The position numbers and the translations under genes are program-made. Under the pieces are notes generated by a model that worked only from the letters and a program-made list of their open reading frames with translations, had not been told where the DNA came from and did not search any database. Positions 1 to 8,103 of a stretch of DNA of 64,000 bases are shown here, piece by piece (within the stretch, counting starts at the first letter, position 1; every line of letters starts with the position of its first letter). The DNA is from Streptomyces flavochromogenes (GTDB lineage Bacteria; Actinomycetota; Actinomycetes; Streptomycetales; Streptomycetaceae). Where the stretch lies: positions 124,001 to 188,000 of the forward strand of contig NZ_JNZO01000002.1 of assembly GCF_000717595.1 (NCBI RefSeq), written 5' to 3'.

Positions 1-871
1 CGCCGGCGGCGAAGACGCCCGGCACGTTCGTGCGGGTGGAGGGCGCCTCCACCGTGATGTAGCCCTCGTCGTCGAGGTCGACCTGGCCGGCGAAGAGCTC
101 GGTGCGCGGGTCGTGGCCGATGGCGATGAAGAGTCCGGTGGCGCCGAGGTCGCGGGTCTTGCCGGTGAAGGCGTCGCGCAGGACGACGCCGGCGAGCATG
201 CCGTTCTCGGACTTGATCTCGGCGATCTCGCTGTCGAAGGCGAAGGAGATCTTGTCGTCCGCGAAGGCCCGGTTCTGCATGACCTGGGAGGCGCGCAGGG
301 TCGAGCGGCGGTGGACGACGGTGACGGAGCGGGCGAAACGGGTGAGGAAGGTGGCTTCCTCCATGGCGGTGTCGCCGCCGCCGACCACGACGATGTCGCG
401 GTCGCGGAAGAAGAAGCCGTCGCAGGTGGCGCACCACGAGACGCCGCGGCCCGAGAGCTCGTCCTCGTTCGGCAGGCCGAGCTTGCGGTAGCCGGAACCG
501 GTCGCGATGATCACGGCCTTGGCGCGGTGGACCGTTCCCTCGCTGTCGGTGACTTCCTTGATGTCTCCCGTCAGGTCGACGGAGACGATGTCGTCGTCGA
601 TCATCTCGGCGTCGAAGCGCTCGGCCTGGGCCCGCATGTTGTCCATGAGGTCGGGGCCTTCGACGCCGGTGGGGAAGCCAGGGAAGTTCTCGACCTCGGT
701 CGTCGTGGTCAGGGAGCCGCCGACGAAGATCGAACTGCCGAAGAGCAGGGGCTTGAGCTGGGCTCGGGCGGTGTAAAGGGCGGCGGTGTATCCGGCGGGG
801 CCGGAGCCTATGACGATGACCTCACGGACGTCGCCCCCGGTCGCTGCATTCCCGTCGGGCAAGGGGGTCAC
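1..871 (-). CDS. trxB: Thioredoxin reductase (ArsT-like), 3' end cut by window edge
   Basis: NADPH-dependent flavoenzyme that would reduce thioredoxin, the electron donor for the arsenate reductase encoded just before it. The leftward frame reads a GSGPAGYTAA FAD-binding loop near residue 22, the redox motif CATC (C147/C150), a VVVGGGDTAMEEA NADPH loop, and ends in TRTNVPGVFAAG at the window edge, so about 30 C-terminal residues are missing. The GTG start overlaps the arsC stop by four bases (GTGA), showing translational coupling. Known Streptomyces arsRBOCT operons carry a thioredoxin reductase (arsT) with arsC; placing this copy in that role, and not as the housekeeping enzyme, is inference from context. 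Confidence 0.93.
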   Translation of the reverse strand, partial: MTPLPDGNAATGGDVREVIVIGSGPAGYTAALYTARAQLKPLLFGSSIFVGGSLTTTTEVENFPGFPTGVEGPDLMDNMRAQAERFDAEMIDDDIVSVDLTGDIKEVTDSEGTVHRAKAVIIATGSGYRKLGLPNEDELSGRGVSWCATCDGFFFRDRDIVVVGGGDTAMEEATFLTRFARSVTVVHRRSTLRASQVMQNRAFADDKISFAFDSEIAEIKSENGMLAGVVLRDAFTGKTRDLGATGLFIAIGHDPRTELFAGQVDLDDEGYITVEAPSTRTNVPGVFAAG

Positions 872-1287
872 GCCTTCTGCTTCGCGTCGATCTCGGCGAT
901 GAGGCCCTCGATCAGGACTTTGATCTCGTCACGGATGGGGCGGACGGCCTCGACACCCTGGCCGGCCGGGTCCTCCAGGGCCCAGTCGAGGTACTTCTTG
1001 CCGGGGAAGATCGGGCAGGCGTCTCCGCAGCCCATGGTGATGACGTAGTCGGATGCCTGGACGGCCTCGGTGGTCAGCACCTTCGGCTTCCGGTCGGAGA
1101 TGTCGACGCCGACCTCGGCCATGGCCTCCACGGCGGCCGGGTTGACCTGGTCGCCCGGGATCGAACCGGCGGAGCGGACCTCGATGCGGTCGCCGGCCAG
1201 GTGATGAAGGAATCCGGCGGCCATCTGGGAGCGGCCCGCGTTGTGGACGCAGACGAAGAGCACGGAGGCGAGCGGAGCGGTGGTCAT
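868..1287 (-). CDS. arsC: Arsenate reductase, thioredoxin-coupled LMW phosphatase type
   Basis: Reduces arsenate to arsenite so that the efflux pump can remove it. The 139-residue protein has the phosphatase-like loop CVHNAGRS (C13 to R19), the RSAGS segment and a GCGDAC pair (C87, C91). Three cysteines at these places fit the thioredoxin-dependent ArsC class, in which a disulfide relay is resolved by thioredoxin. The thioredoxin reductase gene starting in its stop codon agrees with that. It is divergent from arsR across 71 bp. Close in sequence to the second arsC at 4363-4776. Function is well supported; the exact electron donor (thioredoxin or mycothiol/mycoredoxin) is inferred. Confidence 0.95.
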   Translation of the reverse strand: MTTAPLASVLFVCVHNAGRSQMAAGFLHHLAGDRIEVRSAGSIPGDQVNPAAVEAMAEVGVDISDRKPKVLTTEAVQASDYVITMGCGDACPIFPGKKYLDWALEDPAGQGVEAVRPIRDEIKVLIEGLIAEIDAKQKA

Positions 1288-1324
1288 CGGTTCTTCCTTG
1301 CCGGCAAGAGGTCAGCCCCGGCTG

Positions 1325-1355
1325 GTATCAGCAGCGAGTGATGTGAGAGTATCAG
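1325..1355. promoter_or_regulatory. Direct GTATCAG repeats in arsC/arsR intergenic region
   Basis: Two copies of GTATCAG start 24 bp apart (1325-1331 and 1349-1355) in the 71-bp gap between divergent arsC and arsR, the second ending four bases before the arsR ATG. Position suggests an ArsR operator controlling both directions; this is inference. Confidence 0.4.
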
Positions 1356-1358
1356 TCC

Positions 1359-1667
1359 ATGATGACGTCAGTCGACACTGATCTGATCCGGGTTCTGGCC
1401 GATCCTCTCAGGCTCCAGATCGTGACCCTGCTCGCCCGCGAGACCCTCTGTACCACCCACCTCGTCGAGGAGACGGGCGCCAAGCAGACCAACCTCTCCA
1501 ACCACCTGCGCGTGCTGCGTGAGGCCGGTGTGGTGGAGACCGAGCCCTGTGGTCGCTTCACCTACTACCGCCTGAAGCCGGACGTCATCGCCCAGCTCGC
1601 CGGCCAGTTCGCCGACCTGGCCGAGTCCGCCCGTAGCGCTGCCGAGAACAAGAGGGCCTGTCCGTGA
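1359..1667 (+). CDS. arsR: ArsR-family repressor with C31/C64 cysteine layout
   Basis: Winged-helix metalloregulator of 102 residues, expected to repress the ars genes until arsenite or another trivalent arsenical binds. The recognition helix region reads QTNLSNHLRVLREAG. Cysteines sit at C31 (in ETLCTTHL), C64 (EPCGRF) and C101 near the end. This differs from the classical CVCDL sensor, so the binding site is probably built from C31 and C64; that is inference. Start could be the ATG at 1359 or 1362. There is no clear Shine-Dalgarno. Its stop overlaps the arsB GTG start (GTGA). Very similar to the regulator at 4864-5172. Confidence 0.93.
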   Translation: MMTSVDTDLIRVLADPLRLQIVTLLARETLCTTHLVEETGAKQTNLSNHLRVLREAGVVETEPCGRFTYYRLKPDVIAQLAGQFADLAESARSAAENKRACP

Positions 1668-2749
1668 CCCCGACCCAAGCGCCCGCTCCGGCGGCGGACT
1701 CCTCGGTCGTCGCGAAGCTGTCGACGCTCGACCGCTTCCTCGCCGTCTGGATCCTCCTTGCCATGGGCCTCGGCCTCGGGCTCGGGCGGCTGATCCCCGG
1801 CCTGAACGACGCCTTGGCCGAGGTCGAGACAGGCGGCATCTCGCTGCCCATCGCCGTCGGCCTGCTGATCATGATGTACCCGGTCCTCGCCAAGGTCCGG
1901 TACGACAAGCTCGACGCCGTCACCGGCGACCGGAAGCTCATGGTCTCGTCGCTCGTCATCAACTGGATCATCGGTCCGGCACTCATGTTCGCCCTCGCCT
2001 GGATGTTCCTGTCGGACCTGCCCGAGTACCGCACCGGCCTGATCGTCGTCGGCCTTGCCCGCTGCATCGCCATGGTGATCATCTGGAACGACCTGGCGTG
2101 CGGCGACCGTGAGGCCGCCGCGGTCCTCGTCGCGCTGAACTCGGTCTTCCAGGTCCTCGCCTTCGGCGTCCTGGGCTGGTTCTACCTCGACCTGCTGCCC
2201 GGCTGGCTCGGCCTCGGCGAGGGCGAGACGCTCGACGTCTCGATGTGGAAGATCGCCCTGAACGTCGTCATCTTCCTCGGCGTCCCCCTGGTCGCCGGCT
2301 TCCTGACCCGCCGCATCGGTGAGAAGCGGATGGGGCGGGAGTCGTACGAGACGAAGTTCCTGCCGAAGATCGGACCTTGGGCGCTCTACGGGCTGCTCTT
2401 CACGATCGTCATCCTCTTCGCCCTTCAGGGGAAGACCATCACATCGCAGCCGCTGGACGTCGCAAGGATCGCCCTCCCGCTCCTCGTCTACTTCGCGGTG
2501 ATGTGGTTCGGCACCTTCGCCCTCGGCAAGGCCATCGGCCTGAACTACGACCGCACCGCGACGCTCGCGTTCACCGCCGCCGGCAACAACTTCGAACTCG
2601 CCATCGCCGTCGCCATCGCCACCTTCGGCGTCACCTCCGGCCAGGCGCTCTCCGGAATCGTCGGTCCCCTCATCGAGGTCCCGGTCCTGGTTGCGCTCGT
2701 GTACGTGTCGCTGGCCTGGCGCAAGAAGTTCGCCCCTGCCCAGCGGTAA
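1664..2749 (+). CDS. arsB: Arsenite efflux permease, Acr3 family
   Basis: Inner-membrane carrier of the Acr3 (BART) family that exports arsenite using the proton gradient. The 361-residue protein has about ten hydrophobic segments. It carries the family segment GLARCIAMVIIWNDLA with the conserved cysteine in transmembrane helix 4, the segment TAAGNNFELAIAVAIA late in the protein, and the GPLIEVPVLVALVYVSL ending. Length fits the Acr3(1) group. It is coupled to arsR by a 4-bp overlap. Named arsB because that is the usage in Streptomyces arsRBOCT operons, though it is unrelated to the E. coli ArsB fold. Confidence 0.95.
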   Translation: MTPTQAPAPAADSSVVAKLSTLDRFLAVWILLAMGLGLGLGRLIPGLNDALAEVETGGISLPIAVGLLIMMYPVLAKVRYDKLDAVTGDRKLMVSSLVINWIIGPALMFALAWMFLSDLPEYRTGLIVVGLARCIAMVIIWNDLACGDREAAAVLVALNSVFQVLAFGVLGWFYLDLLPGWLGLGEGETLDVSMWKIALNVVIFLGVPLVAGFLTRRIGEKRMGRESYETKFLPKIGPWALYGLLFTIVILFALQGKTITSQPLDVARIALPLLVYFAVMWFGTFALGKAIGLNYDRTATLAFTAAGNNFELAIAVAIATFGVTSGQALSGIVGPLIEVPVLVALVYVSLAWRKKFAPAQR

Positions 2750-2767
2750 CCCCGCCACACCACTCCT

Positions 2768-2801
2768 CGGTGCCTCGCCCCTCCGGCCGGGCGGGGCACC
2801 G
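2768..2801 (+). terminator. GC-rich hairpin between arsB and arsO
   Basis: Thirteen-bp stem with one G-T wobble and an 8-nt loop, starting 19 bp after arsB and ending 23 bp before the arsO ATG. It may end part of the transcription from arsR-arsB and lower arsO expression; no T-run follows, so a purely RNA-protective role is possible. Confidence 0.5.
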
Positions 2802-2824
2802 TCGTACGAAGGGAAGTCGGAGAG

Positions 2825-3883
2825 ATGAGCAGCTCACTCGACGTCGTCGTGATCGGCGGTGGCCAGGCGGGACTCGCGGCCGGATACCACCTGCGTCGCC
2901 TGGGCGGCCTCGACTTCGCCGTCCTGGACGCTCACCCCGCGCCGGGAGGGGCCTGGCAGCACGCGTGGGACTCGTTGCACCTCTTCTCGCCGGCCGCGTA
3001 CTCGTCCCTGCCCGGTCGCCTCATGCCGCCGCAGCAGGGGGAGACGTACCCCGAAGCCGCGCACGTCGTCGACTACCTGACCGACTACGAGCAGCGATAC
3101 GAGCTCCCCGTCCACCGGCCCGTTCGCGTTCAGGCCGTCCGCCGCGACGGCGCGCACCTTCGCGTGGAGACCGACTCCGGTACCTGGCGCGCCCGCGCCG
3201 TCGTCAGCGCCACCGGAAGCTGGTCACGACCGTTCCTCCCCGCCATCCCCGGCCGTGACGCGTTCCAGGGGCGGCAGCTCCACACCGTCGAGTACCGCAC
3301 CCCGGGCGAGTTCGTCGGAATGCGGGTCATCGTCGTCGGAGGCGGGAACTCCGGAGCTCAGGTCGCTGCCGATCTCGCGTACGACACCGACCTCACCTGG
3401 GTCACCCAGCGCCCCGCGCGGTTCCTGGCCGACGACATCGACGGCCGTGCCCTCTTCGATCACGCCACCGCCCGCCGCCGTGCCCTCGATGAAGGCCGCA
3501 CCGACGGCGGGGGAGTCGCTTCGCTCGGTGACATCGTCGCCGTACCGCCTGTCCGAGAAGCCCGCGATGCGGGCCTCCTCAAGGCGCAACCGATGTTCAC
3601 GCGTGTGACGGGGACCGGCGTCGAGTGGGCTGACGGTACGCGGGCCGAGGCCGACGTGATCATCTGGTGCACAGGCTTCCGACCTGCTCTCGCTCACCTG
3701 GCCCCGCTCGGGCTCCGCGGTCCTCGCGGACACATCCCCACCCGGGGAACGGAGGCTGTCGGAGAGCCTCGACTTCATCTGCTCGGGTACGGCGACTGGA
3801 CCGGGCCCGCCTCGGCCACCCTTGTCGGCGTCGGCCGTCCCGCCCGCGAAGCCGCGCGGGCCGTCGCTGCGCTTCTGCGATGA
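2825..3883 (+). CDS. arsO: Flavin-dependent monooxygenase-like ArsO
   Basis: Probable FAD/NADPH oxidoreductase of the ArsO type found in streptomycete arsRBOCT operons, where its exact reaction is unsettled. Visible motifs in 352 residues: N-terminal FAD loop GGGQAGLAAGYHL, the ATGSWSRP linker, a second dinucleotide loop VVGGGNSGAQVAADLA in the middle, and CTGFRP near the C-terminus. This order fits the flavin monooxygenase/ArsO/YpdA-like group. The ATG follows GGGAAGTCGGAGAG at good spacing. It lies 75 bp behind arsB with a hairpin between them, so it may be made at a lower level. Role in arsenic handling follows from context. Confidence 0.85.
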   Translation: MSSSLDVVVIGGGQAGLAAGYHLRRLGGLDFAVLDAHPAPGGAWQHAWDSLHLFSPAAYSSLPGRLMPPQQGETYPEAAHVVDYLTDYEQRYELPVHRPVRVQAVRRDGAHLRVETDSGTWRARAVVSATGSWSRPFLPAIPGRDAFQGRQLHTVEYRTPGEFVGMRVIVVGGGNSGAQVAADLAYDTDLTWVTQRPARFLADDIDGRALFDHATARRRALDEGRTDGGGVASLGDIVAVPPVREARDAGLLKAQPMFTRVTGTGVEWADGTRAEADVIIWCTGFRPALAHLAPLGLRGPRGHIPTRGTEAVGEPRLHLLGYGDWTGPASATLVGVGRPAREAARAVAALLR

Positions 3884-3971
3884 GGCTGCGTGGGTGAACG
3901 AACGGTGAACGCCTGACGGATATCGATCCTCGGATTCGCCGTGCGATCTTGTCGGCTCGTATGGTGTCAGG

Positions 3972-4352
3972 ATGGCAATTCCTTTGGCGGGTATACCGAT
4001 CGAGGACCTGAGCGCGGGGCCCTGTGTTCCATGCTCCCCGGGGCTGCTGATCGACCGCGACGAAGTCGAGATGCTGACCGCGCAGTTGAAGGCGATGGCC
4101 GACCAGACCCGCCTCCAGATCGTCCACCTCATCGACCAGTCGCCGGCCGGAGAGCTCTGCGTCTGCGACCTGACCGAGTCGCTCGACCTGGCGCAGCCCA
4201 CGGTGAGCCGTCACCTGAAGATCCTCACCACGGCAGGGCTGCTGCACCGCGAACAGCGAGGAACCTGGGCCTGGTTCTCGATCCGCTGGGATGCTCTTCA
4301 GGGGCTCAGGAGGCATGCCTTCCCCCGGGGTATCGACTGCTCGTCGGCCTGA
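3972..4352 (+). CDS. arsR: ArsR-family repressor with CVCDL arsenic sensor
   Basis: Metalloregulator of 126 residues with the classical sensor ELCVCDLTES at the start of the DNA-binding domain and the recognition helix QPTVSRHLKILTTAGLL. An extra CVPC pair lies in an N-terminal extension (residues 18-21). A TATGGT hexamer (3959-3964) ends only seven bases before the ATG and there is no proper ribosome-binding site, so this mRNA may be leaderless. It stands between arsO and a leftward arsC, convergent with the latter (10-bp gap), and may be a single-gene unit. Confidence 0.93.
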   Translation: MAIPLAGIPIEDLSAGPCVPCSPGLLIDRDEVEMLTAQLKAMADQTRLQIVHLIDQSPAGELCVCDLTESLDLAQPTVSRHLKILTTAGLLHREQRGTWAWFSIRWDALQGLRRHAFPRGIDCSSA

Positions 4353-4362
4353 CCTCTCAGGT

Positions 4363-4776
4363 TCAGCGCGTCGGCGCCGCGTCCATCTCCACGATGAGAT
4401 TCTCGACGAGGCGTCTGATGGCGTCGCGGATGGGGCGCACCGCCTCCACGCCCTGCCCGGCGGGGTCGTCGAGCTTCCAGTCGAGGTAGCGCTTGCCAGG
4501 GAAGACCTCGCAGGTGTCCCCGCAGCCCATCGTGACGCACACGTCCGACTCGCCGACGGCTTCCGTGGTGAGGATCTTGGGGACCTCTGCGGAGATGTCG
4601 ATGCCGACTTCGCGCATCGCTTCGACCGCAGCCGGATTCACCGCCGAAGCCGGGGCGGAGCCCGCCGAACGGACCTCGATCCGGTCGCCGGCCAAGTGAC
4701 GAAGCCATGCGGCGGCCATCTGGGACCGGCCGGCGTTGTGAATGCAGACGAACAGGACAGAGGGCATCCGGGACAC
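4363..4776 (-). CDS. arsC: Second arsenate reductase (ArsC)
   Basis: A 137-residue paralogue of the protein at 868-1287 with the same CIHNAGRS loop (C11 to R17), RSAGS segment and GCGDTC pair. It reduces arsenate to arsenite. It is divergent from an arsR (4864-5172) across 87 bp, repeating the arsC/arsR arrangement at 868-1667, but has no reductase gene behind it. The two arsC/arsR pairs appear to be copies of one ancestral unit that have diverged moderately. The ATG is preceded by an AGGTGTCCCGG ribosome-binding region. Confidence 0.94.
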   Translation of the reverse strand: MSRMPSVLFVCIHNAGRSQMAAAWLRHLAGDRIEVRSAGSAPASAVNPAAVEAMREVGIDISAEVPKILTTEAVGESDVCVTMGCGDTCEVFPGKRYLDWKLDDPAGQGVEAVRPIRDAIRRLVENLIVEMDAAPTR

Positions 4777-4863
4777 CTACGTCTCCTCAAATGGGTTGCG
4801 GTGCAAGGGGGTTGAGAATCTGGTGGTTGACACTGGTTGTGCTCGGTGTGCCACGATCGGGCC

Positions 4864-5172
4864 ATGCTGACGTCGGTGAACGCGGAACTACTGAGGGCCC
4901 TGGCGGACCCCCTGCGGCTTCGCATCGTGTGCCTGCTTGCCCGCGAGTCGCTGTGTACGACTCACCTCGTCGAGGAGACGGGCGCGCGGCAGACGAACCT
5001 GTCGAACCATCTCCGGGTTCTCCGGGAAGCGGGCGTCGTGGAGACCGAGCCCTGCGGGCGTTTCACCTACTACCGGCTGCGTCCCGAGGTGCTGACCGAC
5101 CTGGCCACGTTCTTCGGTGGTTTGGCCGACGGGGGATGCGAAGCCTCTACACCCCGGCGGCCTTGCGGTTGA
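4864..5172 (+). CDS. arsR: ArsR-family repressor, paralogue of the first
   Basis: Start set at ATG 4864 and not the upstream in-frame ATG at 4837, because MLTSVNAELLRALADPL then aligns with the start of the first regulator and both genes become exactly 309 bp. The same unusual cysteines are present (LCTTHL and EPCGRF), with NLSNHLRVLREAG as recognition helix. It probably controls itself and the divergent arsC. A TTGACA hexamer (4827-4832) lies 32 bp upstream of the ATG and could be the -35 box. Confidence 0.92.
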   Translation: MLTSVNAELLRALADPLRLRIVCLLARESLCTTHLVEETGARQTNLSNHLRVLREAGVVETEPCGRFTYYRLRPEVLTDLATFFGGLADGGCEASTPRRPCG

Positions 5173-5757
5173 AAGCGCGGCCGCTTCTCCATCGGAGCGC
5201 CCGTGTCGTCTCGACGTTCACTCACCCGTGACCTCGCGGGCTGCGGATCGCGGTCCGTGCGCGAAGGCTATCCTCTCCCCGCCTCTCTGGCGACCCTGGT
5301 GCGGGTGGCTTGATCGCCTCGGCAACCACGCGGAGGAGATTGGAATCAGAGTCGTCCGCCAGGTCTGAAAAATCGATAGTCGCCGATCGACTCTACCGCG
5401 CGTCTCGCGATCCAGGCGTCATCGCCCAGCCCTGGAGGCGGAAATCCGTCAGAGACCCAAGGCGCGTGGGCGCTCTTGGTCCTTACCGGTCTCATCTGTA
5501 TGAACACCCACCCGGGGTAACCTGAGCGGCTAGCGCAAGAACCCACAGAGGTGGGCGAATCGGGGCAGTCGTGCCGTGTGGCGGTGGCGTCCGCCAAGGG
5601 GTGACCTTTCGGCTATTCATCGATCTATTGACATACATCGCTTAACGCTGGCAAGGTTCCGGCCGTCGGCCGACAGCGCCGTTGCCGACCTGGGCCCTAC
5701 CCCGTTCCGTCGGCCGGCCTCGGCCCCGACCACACGTCGACACAAAGGTTTCCCATC
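5173..5757 (+). other. 585-bp intergenic region, no supported gene
   Basis: No convincing coding frame is seen here: codon third positions lack the expected G/C bias, and parts are richer in A/T than their surroundings. The right part holds the promoter/operator candidate for the ATP-grasp/mtn operon listed separately. The lower GC may mark a junction between two arsenic modules. Confidence 0.6.
5616..5656 (+). promoter_or_regulatory. Candidate promoter with ArsR-like box for ATP-grasp/mtn operon
   Basis: A perfect TTGACA (5628-5633) is preceded by TCTAT, just as in the ArsR-type operators at 15344 and 15988, and is followed by ATCG. A weak -10-like CAAGGT lies 18 bp downstream. The partial match to the dyads at the arsI operon suggests arsenic-responsive control of the downstream six-gene operon; this is inference. 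Confidence 0.45.
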
Positions 5758-7020
5758 ATGGCCGCCACGCCCCACGCGCAGTCGTCCAACACCGAGGCAC
5801 CGGTCCTTCTCCTCATGGGCAGCGGCGACCGCCGCTACCGGGAGTACATCGTGGCGGCCGTCTCCCGCCACTTCCGCCTGTGGCTCCTCGACGCCCACGA
5901 GCCGAGCTGGCAACTGCCGTACGTGGAGGGGACCACGCTCCTCGACACCAAGAACCTCGACGAACTCCTGGTCGAGGCGAGGAAGATCATGCAACAGCTG
6001 CCCGTTGCGGGGGTCTTCACCTACGACGAGTCCCTCGTGCACGCCGCCGCGCGACTCGCCGAAGCCCTCGGGCTGCCCGGAAGCGCGCCCGACGCGGTGC
6101 TCGCCTGCCGCGACAAGGCGACCACCCGGGCGCGGCTGACGGCAGCCGACGTGCCACAGCCGGCCTGCACCGCGGTCTCCACGGCGGCCGAGGCACGTCG
6201 TGCGGCCGACGCGACCGGCTATCCCGTGGTGGTCAAGGCCCGTGGACTCGCCGGCAGCCTCGGTGTCGTCCGGGCCGACCACGGCGACGCCGTCGAAGCG
6301 GCCTTCGAGGCGGCCAGCTCCGCCAACTGGCCCGGAGTACCCCGCTACGAGGCCGACGTCCTGGTCGAGGAGTACCTCACCGGCCCCGAGATCAGCATCG
6401 ACGCGGTTGTCGTCGAAGGCGTGTGCACCCCGATGATCGTGGCGCGCAAGCAGGTCGGCATGGACCCGTACTTCGAGGAGACCGGCCACACGGTCGACGC
6501 CGCTGACCCCCTCCTCCAGGACGCTGAACTCCTCGACCAGCTGCACCGCATCCACAAGGCGCTCGGCTTCGAACACGGCTCCACGCACACGGAGTTCAAG
6601 CTCACCCCCAAGGGGCCCCGCCTCGTAGAGATCAACGCTCGCCTCGGCGGCGACTTCATCCCCCTCATCGGAATGCTCGCCACCGGGACCGACCCCGCCG
6701 TCGCAGCCGCCCACGTGGCGGCCGGACTCGTCCCCGACACCGCGCCGAAGGCGCAGAAGACCGCGGCCATCAGGTTCCTCTACCCGGAGCGCGACTGCGA
6801 GGCGGTCGAAGTGACCGTCCGCACCGACCTCTTCGGGCCGACGGTTCACAGCGCGGTCGCGACGGCCGGCCCCGGCACCCGGCTCGCCCTCCCGCCCCGG
6901 GCGTACATGAACCGGTACGGCTATGTCATCGCCGTCGGCGACGAGCACGAGCAGGTGACCGCCGACGTGGAGGCGGCTCCCACCCTGGTCGAACTGCGGG
7001 CTCGTCCCCTGACCGGCTGA
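5758..7020 (+). CDS. ATP-grasp domain carboxylate-amine ligase
   Basis: ATP-dependent ligase of the ATP-grasp superfamily (420 residues), the fold of dipeptide ligases, carnosine synthase and biotin carboxylase. The N-terminal domain (about 1-120) is a pre-ATP-grasp fold with MGSGDRRYREY. The grasp domain carries GYPVVVKARGLAGSLG, VLVEEYLTGPEISIDAVV and the metal-binding segment PRLVEINARLGGDFIPL. Substrates cannot be told from sequence; an amino acid or an amino-acid-like arsenical are possibilities. It is the first gene of an operon with five MTA-salvage genes (58-bp gap to mtnA) inside an arsenic island. The ATG has an AAAGG 9 bp upstream. Confidence 0.85.
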   Translation: MAATPHAQSSNTEAPVLLLMGSGDRRYREYIVAAVSRHFRLWLLDAHEPSWQLPYVEGTTLLDTKNLDELLVEARKIMQQLPVAGVFTYDESLVHAAARLAEALGLPGSAPDAVLACRDKATTRARLTAADVPQPACTAVSTAAEARRAADATGYPVVVKARGLAGSLGVVRADHGDAVEAAFEAASSANWPGVPRYEADVLVEEYLTGPEISIDAVVVEGVCTPMIVARKQVGMDPYFEETGHTVDAADPLLQDAELLDQLHRIHKALGFEHGSTHTEFKLTPKGPRLVEINARLGGDFIPLIGMLATGTDPAVAAAHVAAGLVPDTAPKAQKTAAIRFLYPERDCEAVEVTVRTDLFGPTVHSAVATAGPGTRLALPPRAYMNRYGYVIAVGDEHEQVTADVEAAPTLVELRARPLTG

Positions 7021-7077
7021 CCGGCTGACCGTCAGACCGACCGGTTCCACCTTTCAGGCCCCAAGGAGCCGCCGCCC

Positions 7078-8103
7078 GTGAGCAAGCCCTCCGATCAGCC
7101 GTCACTGCGCTGGGACGACAACGCGATCGTCACCCTCGACCAGCGCGCGCTGCCCCACGAGCGGCGGTTCCTGCACCTGAGCACTGTGGACGACGTCGTC
7201 ACCGCCATCACGACCCTCGCAGTACGGGGCGCCCCCTCCATCGGTCTCGCGGGGGCCCTGGGCGTCGCGCTCTCGGCGTACGCCCACTGCTCGCAGGGCA
7301 GCACCGGCGACGGGCATGAGGCCGTGCGAGCCGACGCGCATCGGCTCGCCGCCGCGCGCCCGACGGCCGTCAACCTGGCCTGGGCCGTCGACCGGGCTCT
7401 CGCAAGGCTCGATGATGGTCCGGACGCGGTCCTGGCCGAAGCCACCGCCATGATCGACGAGGACCTGGCGGTCAACCGGCAGATGGTCGCCCACGCCGTC
7501 CAGGCGGTACGGGACCGCTGCCCGCAGCGGTCCCTGCGGCTCCTGACCCACTGCAACACCGGCCGGCTCGCGACCGCCGCCGTGGGTACGGCCCTCGGCA
7601 CGATCCTCGCGCTCGCCGACGCCGGAAGGGTCACCGAGGTCCTCGTGGACGAGACCCGACCGCTCCTGCAAGGAGCCCGGCTGACGGCCTGGGAACTGGC
7701 CGAAGCCGGTGTGCCGCACCGCGTGTGCGTCGACAGCGCGGCCGCCGCGGCCATGAGCCAGGGGCTCGTCGACTGCGTCCTCGTCGGAGCCGACCGCATC
7801 ACCGCGCGCGGGGACGTGGCCAACAAGATCGGCACCTACGCGCTGGCGATCGCCGCCGCCCACCACGGCATCCCGTTCATCGTCGTCGCCCCCGAATCGT
7901 CCTGGGACAGGTCCCTCGCCGACGGCCGGGACATCGTCATCGAGGAACGCGCCGACGACGAGGTGACCTTCTACGGCGGGACCCGCACCACCCCGCTCGG
8001 TACACGCGCGTACAACCCCGCCTTCGACGTCACCCCCGCCTCCCTGATCTCCGCCATCGTCTCCGAGCACGGTGTCCACCACGCATCCGAGGTGAGCGCA
8101 TGA
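7078..8103 (+). CDS. mtnA: Methylthioribose-1-phosphate isomerase
   Basis: Second step of MTA salvage: converts 5-methylthioribose-1-phosphate to methylthioribulose-1-phosphate. The 341-residue protein shows the family features RGAPSIGLAGALG near the N-terminus, LTHCNTGRLAT with the catalytic cysteine, and VLVGADRITARGDVANKIGTY with the catalytic aspartate. It is related to eIF2B-type proteins but the MtnA-specific motifs are all present. GTG start with AAGGAG nine bases upstream. Its TGA overlaps the mtnB ATG. Confidence 0.95.
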   Translation: MSKPSDQPSLRWDDNAIVTLDQRALPHERRFLHLSTVDDVVTAITTLAVRGAPSIGLAGALGVALSAYAHCSQGSTGDGHEAVRADAHRLAAARPTAVNLAWAVDRALARLDDGPDAVLAEATAMIDEDLAVNRQMVAHAVQAVRDRCPQRSLRLLTHCNTGRLATAAVGTALGTILALADAGRVTEVLVDETRPLLQGARLTAWELAEAGVPHRVCVDSAAAAAMSQGLVDCVLVGADRITARGDVANKIGTYALAIAAAHHGIPFIVVAPESSWDRSLADGRDIVIEERADDEVTFYGGTRTTPLGTRAYNPAFDVTPASLISAIVSEHGVHHASEVSA

